11,030 nt of DNA from Candidatus Apopatocola equi (GTDB lineage: Bacteria > Bacillota > Clostridia > Oscillospirales > Oscillospiraceae). Positions 1 to 6,470 of this stretch are shown one piece after another (position 1 is the first letter of the stretch; every line of letters starts with the position of its first letter). The stretch covers positions 1 through 11,030 of the forward strand of contig JAGHSH010000142.1 of the NCBI GenBank assembly GCA_018065965.1, written 5' to 3'. The notes under the pieces were generated by a model. That model searched no databases. It was not told where the DNA came from and saw only the letters and a list, made by a program, of their open reading frames with translations. A program made the position numbers and the translations under genes.

Positions 1-882
1 GAGGGAGATGAATACGTCGCAGAGGCTCATGAGGGCGTAAAGCCGCGCCTCGCTCAGCACATCCTCGAGAATGAGAATGTCCGACCGCCCCAGTCCGCTG
101 CGGAGCGCATCGGCCTCCTGCCGCCCCTGCTCTCCGCCGCCGATCTTCAGGATCAGCGCCGTTTCGCCCCTGTCCTCGGGGAAGGCGGCGCAGTAGGCGG
201 CAAGGGCGCCGCCGGGGTTCTTGCGCTCCTGAATGCTCCGGGCGTCGTACATGGCGAGAAAGAGCGTCCGTCCCTCGGGCAGACCGAAATCCCCGCGCGT
301 CAGCCCCGGCTCGGCCTCGGGCTCCACGCAGAGGGGCAGCACGCGGACACGCTTGTCGGTGGCCCTGGCGATGGCGGCGCGGCAGAACTCCGAGATCGTC
401 CAGATCTCGTCATACCACTCAAAGGCGGAGCTCCACTCTTTCGGAAATTCCGGCAGCTCCCAGGCCCACAGGGCGATGTTTTTCCGTCCCTTCAGCTGCT
501 CTGCCCCCGCCTGCCGGAGAAAGTAGCCCGTGCAGTCGGCGTTGAAGCAGAAAAGATTCACGCTCATAAGGCGCTCCTCCGCCAGCGCTTCGGCAAAGGC
601 GGAGAGCCCCAGCGTCCCGCCGGCACGGGAATGGAGGGGCCGGAGGGTAAAGGGAATGTCCCCGGTGAGCAGGGCTCTGGCCGCGCTGCGGCAGCACTGC
701 CCCATGCCGCTGCTCTCGGCGGCCATGCCCCAGAGGGCGATGCCCGGCGTGAGCGCCTGCGGCGCTTTCGCCCGGCGGAGGGTGCGCCGGTTGAGAAAGG
801 CATAAACACGCTCCCGCCATCCGGCACGGAGCTTTTCGCTCAGCAGCAGCCGCGCGAGCGTTTTGACGGTCGAATCGTTCAT
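1..882 (-). CDS. Glycosyltransferase, GT4-like (C-terminus beyond the window)
   Basis: Open reading frame of 294 codons from ATG at 882 to the window edge with no stop, so the C-terminal part is missing. Near residues 47-70 there is a GT4-type N-terminal loop (ALWGMAAESSGMGQCCRSA). It is followed by ALWAWELPEFPKEW (137-150), YDEIWTISEFCRAAI (157-171) and FLAMYDARSIQERKNP (208-223). These match GT4 enzymes that build surface or capsular polysaccharides from nucleotide sugars. The frame ends in LMSLCDVFISL, just before where the family's donor-binding EX7E motif is expected. No signal peptide or membrane segment is visible, so it is probably cytoplasmic. The start overlaps the stop of the upstream lipoprotein gene as ATGA (879-882), which implies translational coupling. 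Family assignment is firm; donor and acceptor sugars cannot be read from the sequence. Confidence 0.85.
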   Translation of the reverse strand, partial: MNDSTVKTLARLLLSEKLRAGWRERVYAFLNRRTLRRAKAPQALTPGIALWGMAAESSGMGQCCRSAARALLTGDIPFTLRPLHSRAGGTLGLSAFAEALAEERLMSVNLFCFNADCTGYFLRQAGAEQLKGRKNIALWAWELPEFPKEWSSAFEWYDEIWTISEFCRAAIARATDKRVRVLPLCVEPEAEPGLTRGDFGLPEGRTLFLAMYDARSIQERKNPGGALAAYCAAFPEDRGETALILKIGGGEQGRQEADALRSGLGRSDILILEDVLSEARLYALMSLCDVFISL

Positions 883-1766
883 TCCCAGCTGTTCTCCAGT
901 ACCACGGCGAGATTTCCGTCGGAGGAATAGAGCAGCTCCCGATCCACCCGACCCTGCGCATCATAGAGATATTCCCGGCGAATGAGCACCCGTTCGCCCG
1001 CGTCCAGCTGCTCCTCGACCGCCACGCGGCCGTTTTCGTCATAGCCGTAGCGGAACCATTCCACCAGCAGCCGGGCGGAGCTGTCATACTGACGGTAGCT
1101 GAGCACTCGGCCCTGGGCATCCGGCTCATAGCTGTAATCGTAGATGTGGATGACGCTGCCGGACTGACTGAGATAGCGGCACTGGGAAATATGGCCGTTT
1201 TCATCATAGTCGTATTCCCGCAGGTTCATGACTTTGGGCTTCTCGCCCTCCCGGCAGAGCAGGTGAGAGATGCAGTCGCCCTGCTCGTTATAGGTGTTCT
1301 CGTACCAGAGATTCACCTTGCCGTTTTCATCGTAGAGGATCCATTTGAGCTCATGACCCGCCGCGTCATACTTCCGGCGGGAGATCAGCCGCTGGCCGTC
1401 GCCGCTGTAGTCGTTGCGGGCGGTCAGATAGCCGTTGGAGTATTCATAGCTGCAGAGAAAGTCCTCGTCCGTGAGAAAGCCGCCGGCGGAGTGGGGCACG
1501 GACTTGATGGGCCGCCCGTCGGCATTGAGGGTATAGTCCGTCCAGGACACCACAGAGCCCGCCGCGTCATACTTGGTCTGCCGGAGCAGACGGCTGCTCT
1601 CCGGGGAGGCGGCGGGCAGCGCCCTGGCCCAGGCACTGTCACTGCTCTCCTCGGCCCTCCGGCGTTCGGTCTGCTCCGGCGCGGCAGCGGTCTCTGTACT
1701 CTCCTTTTTGCCGCAGCCGCTCAGAAGCAGCAGGACGGCGGTGCATATCAGAAAAAGGCGTTTCAT
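879..1766 (-). CDS. YD/RHS-like repeat lipoprotein
   Basis: 295 residues. The N-terminus is a lipoprotein signal: MKRLFLICTAVLLLLSGCGKK, with lipobox LSGC and lipidated Cys18. A low-complexity linker rich in Glu, Ser and Ala follows (about 20-60). The rest is built of degenerate repeats around Y-D-x-x-G, such as KYDAAG, LYDENG, TYNEQG, YDYDENG, GYDENG and LYDAQG, roughly 20 residues apart and often paired. This pattern is shared with YD/RHS repeats and short MORN-like beta-hairpin repeats. It lacks the RHS core and any toxin tail, so I do not call it a polymorphic toxin. It is probably anchored on the outer face of the membrane and may bind carbohydrate or protein. The start is supported by GGAGG 12 nt upstream and the promoter at 1803-1831. 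Its stop overlaps the start of the glycosyltransferase gene, so the two are cotranscribed. Function is unknown. Confidence 0.85.
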   Translation of the reverse strand: MKRLFLICTAVLLLLSGCGKKESTETAAAPEQTERRRAEESSDSAWARALPAASPESSRLLRQTKYDAAGSVVSWTDYTLNADGRPIKSVPHSAGGFLTDEDFLCSYEYSNGYLTARNDYSGDGQRLISRRKYDAAGHELKWILYDENGKVNLWYENTYNEQGDCISHLLCREGEKPKVMNLREYDYDENGHISQCRYLSQSGSVIHIYDYSYEPDAQGRVLSYRQYDSSARLLVEWFRYGYDENGRVAVEEQLDAGERVLIRREYLYDAQGRVDRELLYSSDGNLAVVLENSWE

Positions 1767-1802
1767 GGCCTCGGTCCTCCGTGAATATAAAAATACAGCT
1801 TA

Positions 1803-1831
1803 ATCATACCCCTTTTTTTCCTGTTTGTCCA
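1803..1831 (-). promoter_or_regulatory. Sigma-A-type promoter of the lipoprotein/glycosyltransferase operon
   Basis: On the minus strand, TGGACA (1831-1826) and TATGAT (1808-1803) are separated by 17 bp. Each matches the consensus at 5 of 6 positions. The -10 box lies about 37 bp before the lipoprotein ATG, leaving a short leader with GGAGG. Confidence 0.65.
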
Positions 1832-1860
1832 CAAAAACAGTCCCATTTTCCTCCGTCGTG

Positions 1861-1869
1861 TGGTATACT
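1861..1869 (+). promoter_or_regulatory. Extended -10 promoter of the PHP-domain gene
   Basis: TGGTATACT is an extended -10 element (TGn followed by TATACT at 1864-1869), 28 bp before the ATG at 1897. No good -35 box lies 17 bp upstream, which is normal for extended -10 promoters. It points away from the promoter at 1803-1831, so the two are divergent. Confidence 0.5.
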
Positions 1870-1896
1870 GAGAAAAAATGCAAAGGAGCTTTTCCC

Positions 1897-2526
1897 ATGA
1901 TGAAGGTCGATCTGCACACCCATTCCGTCTATTCCGGCGGCAGCGATACGCCCGCAGAGCTTATGCGGAAGGCGAAGGACGCGGGACTCAGCGCCGTGGC
2001 GCTGACGGATTACTGCTCGCTGGAGGGACTGGAGGAGGCCGCCGCAGCCGCTGCGGAGCTGGGGCTGGAGTTTGTCCCCGGCGTGGAGCTGCCCGGACGG
2101 CTGAGCCGTTACGAAACGGAGCTGCGGCTGTTGGGCTTCTTCTTTGATCCCGACTATGCGCCCCTCCGCGCTCTCATCGAGTCCGCCAAAACGGAAACGC
2201 CCACGGTGGGACAGACCGCGTCCCTGATCCGGGAGGCCGGGGGACTGGTGGCCATGGCCGATCCCCGCGCCTGCGGCATCAGCGGCATGGCGCTGGACGG
2301 CTTCATGCAGAATGTCCGCTGCTGCGGTGTGGAGTTCGTGGAAGTGCTCTATCCCGGCTACAGCAGCGAGGAGAGCCAGGCCTGGCTGGACACCGCCAAG
2401 GAATGGAGCATGGATCCCATCGGCGGCAGCGGCTGCGGCCTGCGCGGCAGCAGCGCGGTGATCGGTGAGCCGGAGGTGGATTACGAGGTGTACGCCTGGC
2501 TCAGGGAGTGCAAGGCGCAGCTTTGA
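1897..2526 (+). CDS. Shortened PHP-domain protein with degenerate metal site
   Basis: 209 residues from ATG at 1897, chosen because AGGAG (1884-1888) sits 8 nt upstream and DLHTHS is at the N-terminus, as in the family; an ATG at 1900 is equally usable. Visible PHP motifs are DLHTHS (His7, His9), ALTDY (Asp38) and PGVE (Glu64). Other usual ligands are altered: TDH reads TDY (Tyr39), AHP reads ADP (Asp122), and the late SDxH reads SGCG (Gly179, Gly181). Full-length YciV-type PHP phosphoesterases are about 270-290 residues. Here the central part between the FFFDPDY region and LIREAGG is shortened to about 20 residues. The protein is probably not a normal tri-metal phosphoesterase; it may be inactive, regulatory, or bind fewer metals. 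The frame is intact with normal codon use, so it does not look like a fresh pseudogene. The 3' end overlaps the convergent SpoIID-like gene by 26 bp. Confidence 0.8.
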   Translation: MMKVDLHTHSVYSGGSDTPAELMRKAKDAGLSAVALTDYCSLEGLEEAAAAAAELGLEFVPGVELPGRLSRYETELRLLGFFFDPDYAPLRALIESAKTETPTVGQTASLIREAGGLVAMADPRACGISGMALDGFMQNVRCCGVEFVEVLYPGYSSEESQAWLDTAKEWSMDPIGGSGCGLRGSSAVIGEPEVDYEVYAWLRECKAQL

Positions 2527-3421
2527 AAAGCTCTGTGCCCGGGTAATAATGGCGGAGGATGGCGGCATAGTCCCAGCCGTCCTCTGCCAGAATCCGCGCA
2601 CCGTACTGGCTCATGCCCACCCCGTGCCCGCTGCCGGATACCGTGAAGCGGTAAAGACCGGCGGCATATTCGGCGGTGAAGGCCGTGGAGCGCAGGGAGA
2701 GCCGCTGCCGGAGCTCCGTACCGGTGAAGCTGCAGCCCATGAGCTCCAGCGTTTCCACCCGTCCGGCCGCATCCCGGCGGCACTCGCCCAGCTCGCAGCC
2801 GGGCAGCGGCTCCAGCGCCAGCGCCGCGCACAGCTCCTCCGCCGTCAGCTCCGCGCTGCTGAGAAAGCGGGGCACGGTCTCCGCGGTTTCGGGACTGCTG
2901 ACAGAGACGAGATACGGCACACTCTGCCCCCACACGGCCTCGCTGTTCTCCGTGCAGACCGGGGAGGAGGCGTGGAAGCAGGCCTCAATGGGCTCCCCCT
3001 CATAGCGGAGGATCTCCCCCTCCGTGGCGCGCACCGCTGCGCGGAGTGCGGCGGCATACAGATCATAATCCGCGCCCCACAGCTCGCGCTGCTCCGCCTC
3101 GCTGAGATAGTGCTGGCAGCACTCGCCCCGGGTGCAGAGAGCGGCGTCGGGATGCCGGCTCCCCGTACTCAGCCGCCGGGCATAGCTCCGCGCCGCCACC
3201 GCCTGTGCCTTCAGCGCCTCCGGGGGAAAGGAGGCGGGCATCTCCCCGGCAAGCACCCCCGTGAGATAGTCCTCCTCGGATAGCTCCGAGCGGTCTCCGT
3301 CCGGCAGCAGGAGCAGGATGTTCTCCTGCGCCTCTTCCCTCTCCGGGAAGAGCAGACAGCCCGCAAGGGGGCAGAGAACGGCGAAGAAAAAGCACAGAGC
3401 GGAGCGAAAAAAGAGCTTCAT
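2501..3421 (-). CDS. spoIID: SpoIID/LytB-domain protein, probable lytic transglycosylase
   Basis: 306 residues. SpoIID cuts glycan strands of peptidoglycan lacking stem peptides during engulfment of the forespore, together with SpoIIP and SpoIIM. The sequence shows the family signature YLTGVLAGEMPASFPPEALK (52-71), with Glu60 at the position of the catalytic Glu, then AQAVAARSYA (72-81). Near the C-terminus are GHGVGMSQYGA and HYYPGTEL, also typical. The N-terminus is hydrophobic and contains LAGC (19-22), a good lipobox, so the protein may be lipid-anchored rather than held by a transmembrane helix. The length is typical. The start is supported by AAGGAGG 9 nt upstream. The neighbours are not spoIIM or spoIIP. 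LytB-type homologues outside sporulation share this domain, so the exact role is inferred, supported by the SpoIIQ-like gene at 9843. Confidence 0.82.
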   Translation of the reverse strand: MKLFFRSALCFFFAVLCPLAGCLLFPEREEAQENILLLLPDGDRSELSEEDYLTGVLAGEMPASFPPEALKAQAVAARSYARRLSTGSRHPDAALCTRGECCQHYLSEAEQRELWGADYDLYAAALRAAVRATEGEILRYEGEPIEACFHASSPVCTENSEAVWGQSVPYLVSVSSPETAETVPRFLSSAELTAEELCAALALEPLPGCELGECRRDAAGRVETLELMGCSFTGTELRQRLSLRSTAFTAEYAAGLYRFTVSGSGHGVGMSQYGARILAEDGWDYAAILRHYYPGTELFKAAPCTP

Positions 3422-3433
3422 GGTTTTGCCTCC

Positions 3434-3462
3434 TTGACGGCACGAAAGAAAGAGTATAAAAT
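3434..3462 (+). promoter_or_regulatory. Promoter of the membrane-protein gene
   Basis: TTGACG (3434-3439) and TAAAAT (3457-3462) are 17 bp apart, each matching the consensus at 5 of 6 positions. The -10 box is 36 bp upstream of the ATG at 3499. The -35 box lies beside the ribosome binding site of the divergent SpoIID-like gene. Confidence 0.6.
3453..3458 (-). promoter_or_regulatory. Possible -10 element of the SpoIID-like gene
   Basis: TATACT on the minus strand lies 31 bp upstream of the ATG at 3421. The best 17-bp-spaced -35 (ATAAGA) is poor. A sporulation sigma factor could be used instead: the extended TATACTCT shares 6 of 8 positions with the sigma-E -10 pattern, but the -35 is weak. 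The element overlaps the plus-strand promoter at 3434-3462. Confidence 0.3.
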
Positions 3463-3498
3463 ATCGGCATCACTATCTTATGAAACGAGAAACGACCT

Positions 3499-4281
3499 AT
3501 GCAGAAACAAGCCTGGATCCATTCCCTTGCTCCCATTACGCTGGGAGCCGTCTGTGTGCTGCTGCGCTGGCTGCAGAATATGAATGTGTTTGACGCCGAA
3601 ACGGCGCTGGCGGTGCCGCACCACCCCCTGAGCGTCCTGCTGGCACTGCTGCTTCTGCTCTCGGCGCTGGCTCTCCGGTTCCTGAACCATATGCTCCGGG
3701 ACGCTTCCGCCGCCGAAGAGCCGGAAAAGGCCATGACGGTGCTGCCGCAGCCTCTCGCCGCCGTGATCGCCATGGCGGGACTCATCGCCGCCGGCGGCTG
3801 CGTGCTGAGCTTTTTCACAGGCGTGGGCGTGGTGGCCAAGCTGACGGCTCTGCTGGGACTTTTGAGTGTTCCGGCGCTGCTGCTCTTCCCCTATCTCCAC
3901 CGCTGGGGTGCCCTGGGGGCATGGCTGAGTCTGAACCCCGTGGCGTTCTTCTCCGTGTGGCTGGTGGTGGCCTACCGGGAGTATGCCAAGGATCCGGTGG
4001 TGTGGTCTTATGCGCCGCTGATGCTGGCCATTGCCGGAGCGCTCTATGCGGCCTATCGGCTCTCGGGCTATTTCTTCTACCGTGCCCAGCCCATGAAAGT
4101 CCTCTTTGCCTGCACGCTGGCCTCTGTGCTATGCATGACCGTTCTGATGGATACCTCCATCGGCGCGGGACGGCTGATCCTTGCCGGCTGGGCCGTGGGC
4201 TTTGCAGCCATAACCGGTCTGCTGGTGCTCAATATGAGCGAGGTACTGCCGGAGTATGACGTGGACGACGAATACGAATAA
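3499..4281 (+). CDS. Polytopic membrane protein of unknown function
   Basis: 260 residues that I do not recognise. Hydrophobic stretches, likely membrane segments, lie at about residues 7-25, 43-62, 85-106, 112-131, 142-160, 170-188, 200-217 and 224-246, suggesting about eight helices. A charged loop (RDASAAEEPEKA, about 67-78) separates segments 2 and 3. The C-terminus is strongly acidic (PEYDVDDEYE) and probably faces the cytoplasm. No catalytic or transporter motif stands out. The ATG at 3499 has only a weak purine-rich site (ACGAGAAA) upstream, but the promoter at 3434-3462 fits this start and an intrinsic terminator follows 8 bp after the stop, so this is a single-gene transcript. It is divergent from the SpoIID-like gene, which could mean coordinated regulation. 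Confidence 0.75.
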   Translation: MQKQAWIHSLAPITLGAVCVLLRWLQNMNVFDAETALAVPHHPLSVLLALLLLLSALALRFLNHMLRDASAAEEPEKAMTVLPQPLAAVIAMAGLIAAGGCVLSFFTGVGVVAKLTALLGLLSVPALLLFPYLHRWGALGAWLSLNPVAFFSVWLVVAYREYAKDPVVWSYAPLMLAIAGALYAAYRLSGYFFYRAQPMKVLFACTLASVLCMTVLMDTSIGAGRLILAGWAVGFAAITGLLVLNMSEVLPEYDVDDEYE

Positions 4282-4289
4282 AGAGGAGC

Positions 4290-4333
4290 GGGTACGCTGC
4301 AGAATCGGCATTTTGCAGCGTACCCTTCCTTTT
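4290..4333 (+). terminator. Intrinsic terminator of the membrane-protein gene
   Basis: A perfect 12-bp stem, GGGTACGCTGCA (4290-4301) with TGCAGCGTACCC (4314-4325), has a 12-nt loop and is followed by TTCCTTTT. It starts 8 bp after the stop codon. Confidence 0.8.
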
Positions 4334-4338
4334 GTGTC

Positions 4339-4366
4339 TTGCAATGCGCCGAAAGCATGATATAAT
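4339..4366 (+). promoter_or_regulatory. Promoter of the N-acetyltransferase gene
   Basis: TTGCAA (4339-4344) and a perfect TATAAT (4361-4366) are 16 bp apart. They lie 42 bp upstream of the ATG at 4409 and immediately after the preceding terminator, so the gene is a separate transcription unit. Confidence 0.75.
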
Positions 4367-4408
4367 TGATCCGAACAGAAATAAAAATACAGAACAGGGG
4401 AGTACGCC

Positions 4409-5194
4409 ATGCAGGACATTTTCTACGATCCTATTCCCAATGCGGACGCATATCTGAAGCGGATCGGCTGCGAGGACTTTACCGCGCCCGATCTCGAAAA
4501 TCTGAACAGACTCATCTGGTGTCACCAGACCTCGGTTCCCTTTGAGAGTCTGGATCTGAGCCTTTGGCACCATCCGATCTCCCTTACCACCGAGCACCTT
4601 TTTGAGAAGGTCGTGGAGCACCGCCGGGGCGGCTACTGCTTCGAGCTCAACGGGCTGTTTGTGTGCCTGCTCCGCTCTCTGGGCTATGACGCCTTCTCCG
4701 TACACTGCCGACTGGGCGACGGCCGCCCCTGTGTCCACCGGGGCACGGTGGTCAGACTGGACGGAAAGCGCTATTTCATGGATGTGGGCAAGGGCGGCGG
4801 AATGGCTCCCTTCGCCGTGGAGCTCTCCGACCGCCGTCAGACCCTCCATGGGGAGACCTACTGGATCGAAGAGAAGGCAGAGGGCTGGCGGGAGCTGAAG
4901 CGACTCCATGAGAGCACGGGGGAGGAGACCTCTGTCCTCTGCTTCATGCCCATGGCCTTCCTGAACGCGGACTTCCAGACCGGCAATCTTATGTGCTCTG
5001 CCCCGGATTTCCGCTTTGCCACCCAGTATATTGTGAACCAGCGCACGCCGGACGGTCACATCAGCCTCAACGGCACGACCCTTTCGGTGAAAAGCGGCAG
5101 CACCCTTACCGAAACGGAGATCGACCCTGCCGACATCGAGCAGATGCTGTGGGAGAAATTCGGACTGAAGAACTGCGAATATGTGAATCCCTGA
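4409..5194 (+). CDS. Arylamine N-acetyltransferase (NAT family)
   Basis: 261 residues, typical for bacterial NAT enzymes. These transfer an acyl group from acyl-CoA to arylamines, hydrazines or related amines through a Cys-His-Asp triad in the cytoplasm. Visible here: VPFESLDL (43-50), which matches the family's PFENL-like segment; RGGYCFELNGLF (73-84) with catalytic Cys77; CVHRGTVVRLDGKRYFMDVG (108-127) with His110 and Asp125. The usual DVGFG reads DVGKGGG here, a small deviation next to the active site. The start is supported by AGGGGAG 6 nt upstream. The gene stands alone between its own promoter (4339-4366) and terminator (5199-5243). In gut bacteria, NATs act on aromatic amines such as 5-aminosalicylate, and some family members sit in amide-synthase pathways. 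No antibiotic biosynthesis genes lie nearby, so a stand-alone xenobiotic or amine role is more likely. Confidence 0.9.
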   Translation: MQDIFYDPIPNADAYLKRIGCEDFTAPDLENLNRLIWCHQTSVPFESLDLSLWHHPISLTTEHLFEKVVEHRRGGYCFELNGLFVCLLRSLGYDAFSVHCRLGDGRPCVHRGTVVRLDGKRYFMDVGKGGGMAPFAVELSDRRQTLHGETYWIEEKAEGWRELKRLHESTGEETSVLCFMPMAFLNADFQTGNLMCSAPDFRFATQYIVNQRTPDGHISLNGTTLSVKSGSTLTETEIDPADIEQMLWEKFGLKNCEYVNP

Positions 5195-5198
5195 AAAG

Positions 5199-5243
5199 AA
5201 AAACGGTTCCTTGCAAGGCTTTTGCAAGGAACCGTTTTTTCTT
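5199..5243. terminator. Strong bidirectional terminator after the N-acetyltransferase gene
   Basis: A perfect 18-bp stem runs from 5199-5216 to 5222-5239 with a 5-nt loop (GGCTT). Its outer part is A5 on the left and T-rich on the right (TTTTTTCTT), so it should work in both directions. It begins 4 bp after the stop codon. Confidence 0.85.
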
Positions 5244-5277
5244 GCATGTATTCCCATTGCTGCGGCAATCCGCATCC

Positions 5278-5300
5278 CCGTTCCCCACGCCGTGGGGGAA
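5278..5300. repeat. Short GC palindrome, copy 1
   Basis: CCCCACG-C-CGTGGGG (5283-5297) inside CCGTTCCCCACGC...GGGGGAA. The core TTCCCCACGC and GTGGGG recur at 10590-10617, each time in intergenic DNA and just before a longer hairpin. Confidence 0.5.
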
Positions 5301-5307
5301 AACACGA

Positions 5308-5351
5308 AAAAAGGTTCTCTGCAAAATGTTCATTCTGCAGAGAACCTTTTT
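5308..5351. terminator. Second intrinsic terminator, serving the minus-strand side
   Basis: A perfect 16-bp stem, 5308-5323 with 5336-5351, core GGTTCTCTGCA/TGCAGAGAACC, 12-nt loop. Flanking A and T runs allow bidirectional function. It lies 18 bp downstream of the stop of the orphan gene tail at 5370-5441 and would end transcripts from the glycosyltransferase side. Confidence 0.75.
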
Positions 5352-5369
5352 ATAGACTTTATAGACAGC

Positions 5370-5441
5370 TTACTGAGCGCCGAACATGCTGACGATGCCC
5401 ATCATCTCTTCTTCGGAGCGGGCGCTGCAGCCGATGCCGTA
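5370..5441 (-). pseudogene. Orphan C-terminal fragment of a lost gene
   Basis: On the minus strand, 23 sense codons end in TAA (5372-5370) and read YGIGCSARSEEEMMGIVSMF plus GAQ. Codon use (GGC, ATC, AGC, GCC) matches the surrounding genes, and a terminator follows 18 bp later, as expected for a true gene end. In the same frame, TAG stands immediately upstream (5444-5442), and the stop of the glycosyltransferase gene is 27 bp further. There is no start codon with a ribosome binding site. I infer the tail of a gene whose body was removed when the adjacent segment was inserted or deleted. I do not recognise the family. Confidence 0.45.
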
Positions 5442-5471
5442 CTAAAACAAGAGGGGAGACAGCGATATTCT

Positions 5472-6392
5472 TTACCCGAACCAGACAAGCCCCAGATTTC
5501 GGAGCAATCCGGATTTCCGAACGCCCTCGGCGGCATAGAAGCGCAGCCGCCGGAGCTTGCCCTTCCGACCCAGCGCGGCATAGCGGGCGCAGAGACTGGC
5601 GCTGTCCTCGCCGAACTGACGGGCAAAGAGCGCGGCCTGCCGGCGGGTGGCTGCCAGAGAGGCGGGAACGTCTCCGGAGCGCAGGCGGGAGAGAAGATAG
5701 CGCAGGGAGCGGACGTCCCGGGCTCCCACGCTGTTGCTGTCATGCTGCCGGTATAGGATCGTGGGTGTTTCCACGGCGGCCACGGTGCCGAAGCGGGCGG
5801 CGATGAGGGCGAGATACCAGTCATGCATGATCACGTCCTCCGCGGGGATGTCCTGCAGAGCCATATCCCGCAGGGTGCGGTTGATCATCACCGTACAGCC
5901 GCTGACCACGTTCTGGATCAGCAGCCGGCGGAAGCTCACGGCCTCCAGGGGAAGATGCTGATATTCGCTCATTTTCTCCCGGATCACGCGTCCCCGGGCG
6001 TCAGCCACGGAAAGCTCTGTAAATACAAGGGCAGGCTTCCCTTCCTGCTCGCGCTCCCGCATTTTCGCAAGGGTCAGCGCCACCTTGTCCGGCAGCCAGA
6101 TATCGTCCTGATCGCAGAACATATAATAGGGCGCTTCCGTCCGGGAAAGGAGGAAGAGGAAATTGTCCCGGGCAGAGCCGGTGGGCGCGCCGGGCAGTAT
6201 GCGGAGCAGCCCCGGATGCTCCCGGGCAAAGGCGCGGAGCAGCGCGGGCGTCTCATCGGAGGAGCCGTCATCGTGGGCGAGGATCACAAAATCCCGGCAG
6301 CTCTGTGCCAGCAACGAAGCCAGCAGCTCCGGCAGGTAGAGCGCACCGTTATAGGTCGCCAGCAGTACGGCGATTTTTCCTTCGGTGTCCAT
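5472..6392 (-). CDS. Family 2 glycosyltransferase, rhamnosyltransferase-like
   Basis: 306 residues, a normal length. The GT-A fold signature is clear: IAVLLATYNGALYLPELLAS (7-26), HDDGSSDET (40-48), MFCDQDDIW (91-99, with the metal-binding Asp pair), VSGCTVMINR (163-172), MHDWYLALIA (189-198) and LYRQHDSNSVG (213-223). This set is typical of GT2 enzymes related to rhamnosyltransferases that build cell-wall or capsular polysaccharide from nucleotide sugars at the cytoplasmic face. The start is supported by AAGGGGGTG upstream. It lies 78 bp downstream of pepD on the same strand, with no clear terminator between, so read-through from pepD is possible; the two are not obviously related in function. 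No other polysaccharide genes adjoin it, and an orphan gene tail lies just downstream, so it may have been inserted here. The precise sugar is not predictable. Confidence 0.87.
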   Translation of the reverse strand: MDTEGKIAVLLATYNGALYLPELLASLLAQSCRDFVILAHDDGSSDETPALLRAFAREHPGLLRILPGAPTGSARDNFLFLLSRTEAPYYMFCDQDDIWLPDKVALTLAKMREREQEGKPALVFTELSVADARGRVIREKMSEYQHLPLEAVSFRRLLIQNVVSGCTVMINRTLRDMALQDIPAEDVIMHDWYLALIAARFGTVAAVETPTILYRQHDSNSVGARDVRSLRYLLSRLRSGDVPASLAATRRQAALFARQFGEDSASLCARYAALGRKGKLRRLRFYAAEGVRKSGLLRNLGLVWFG

Positions 6393-6470
6393 GACCGGGC
6401 ACCCCCTTTTCTCGGAATATCTGCGCCGGGTTTATTCTGCCCCGCTCCGCTGCGGATTACGCACGGAGGC

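Noticed and set aside
419..1207. A 262-codon minus-strand frame across the glycosyltransferase and lipoprotein genes
   Set aside because: It lies in another phase of two real genes on the same strand, and its composition (Ala, Arg, Pro, Ser) is typical of a shifted reading.
879..1766. RHS polymorphic toxin
   Set aside because: YD-like repeats are present, but there is no RHS core motif, no C-terminal toxin and no immunity gene; the protein is a 295-residue lipoprotein.
1825..1896. An upstream start (24 extra residues) for the PHP-domain gene
   Set aside because: It would start before the promoter's -10 box and lacks a ribosome binding site; the ATG at 1897 has AGGAG at proper spacing and begins at the family's N-terminus.
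4229..5305. A 358-codon minus-strand frame opposite the N-acetyltransferase gene
   Set aside because: It crosses two terminators and the whole of a clearly coding gene on the other strand; no recognisable motif.
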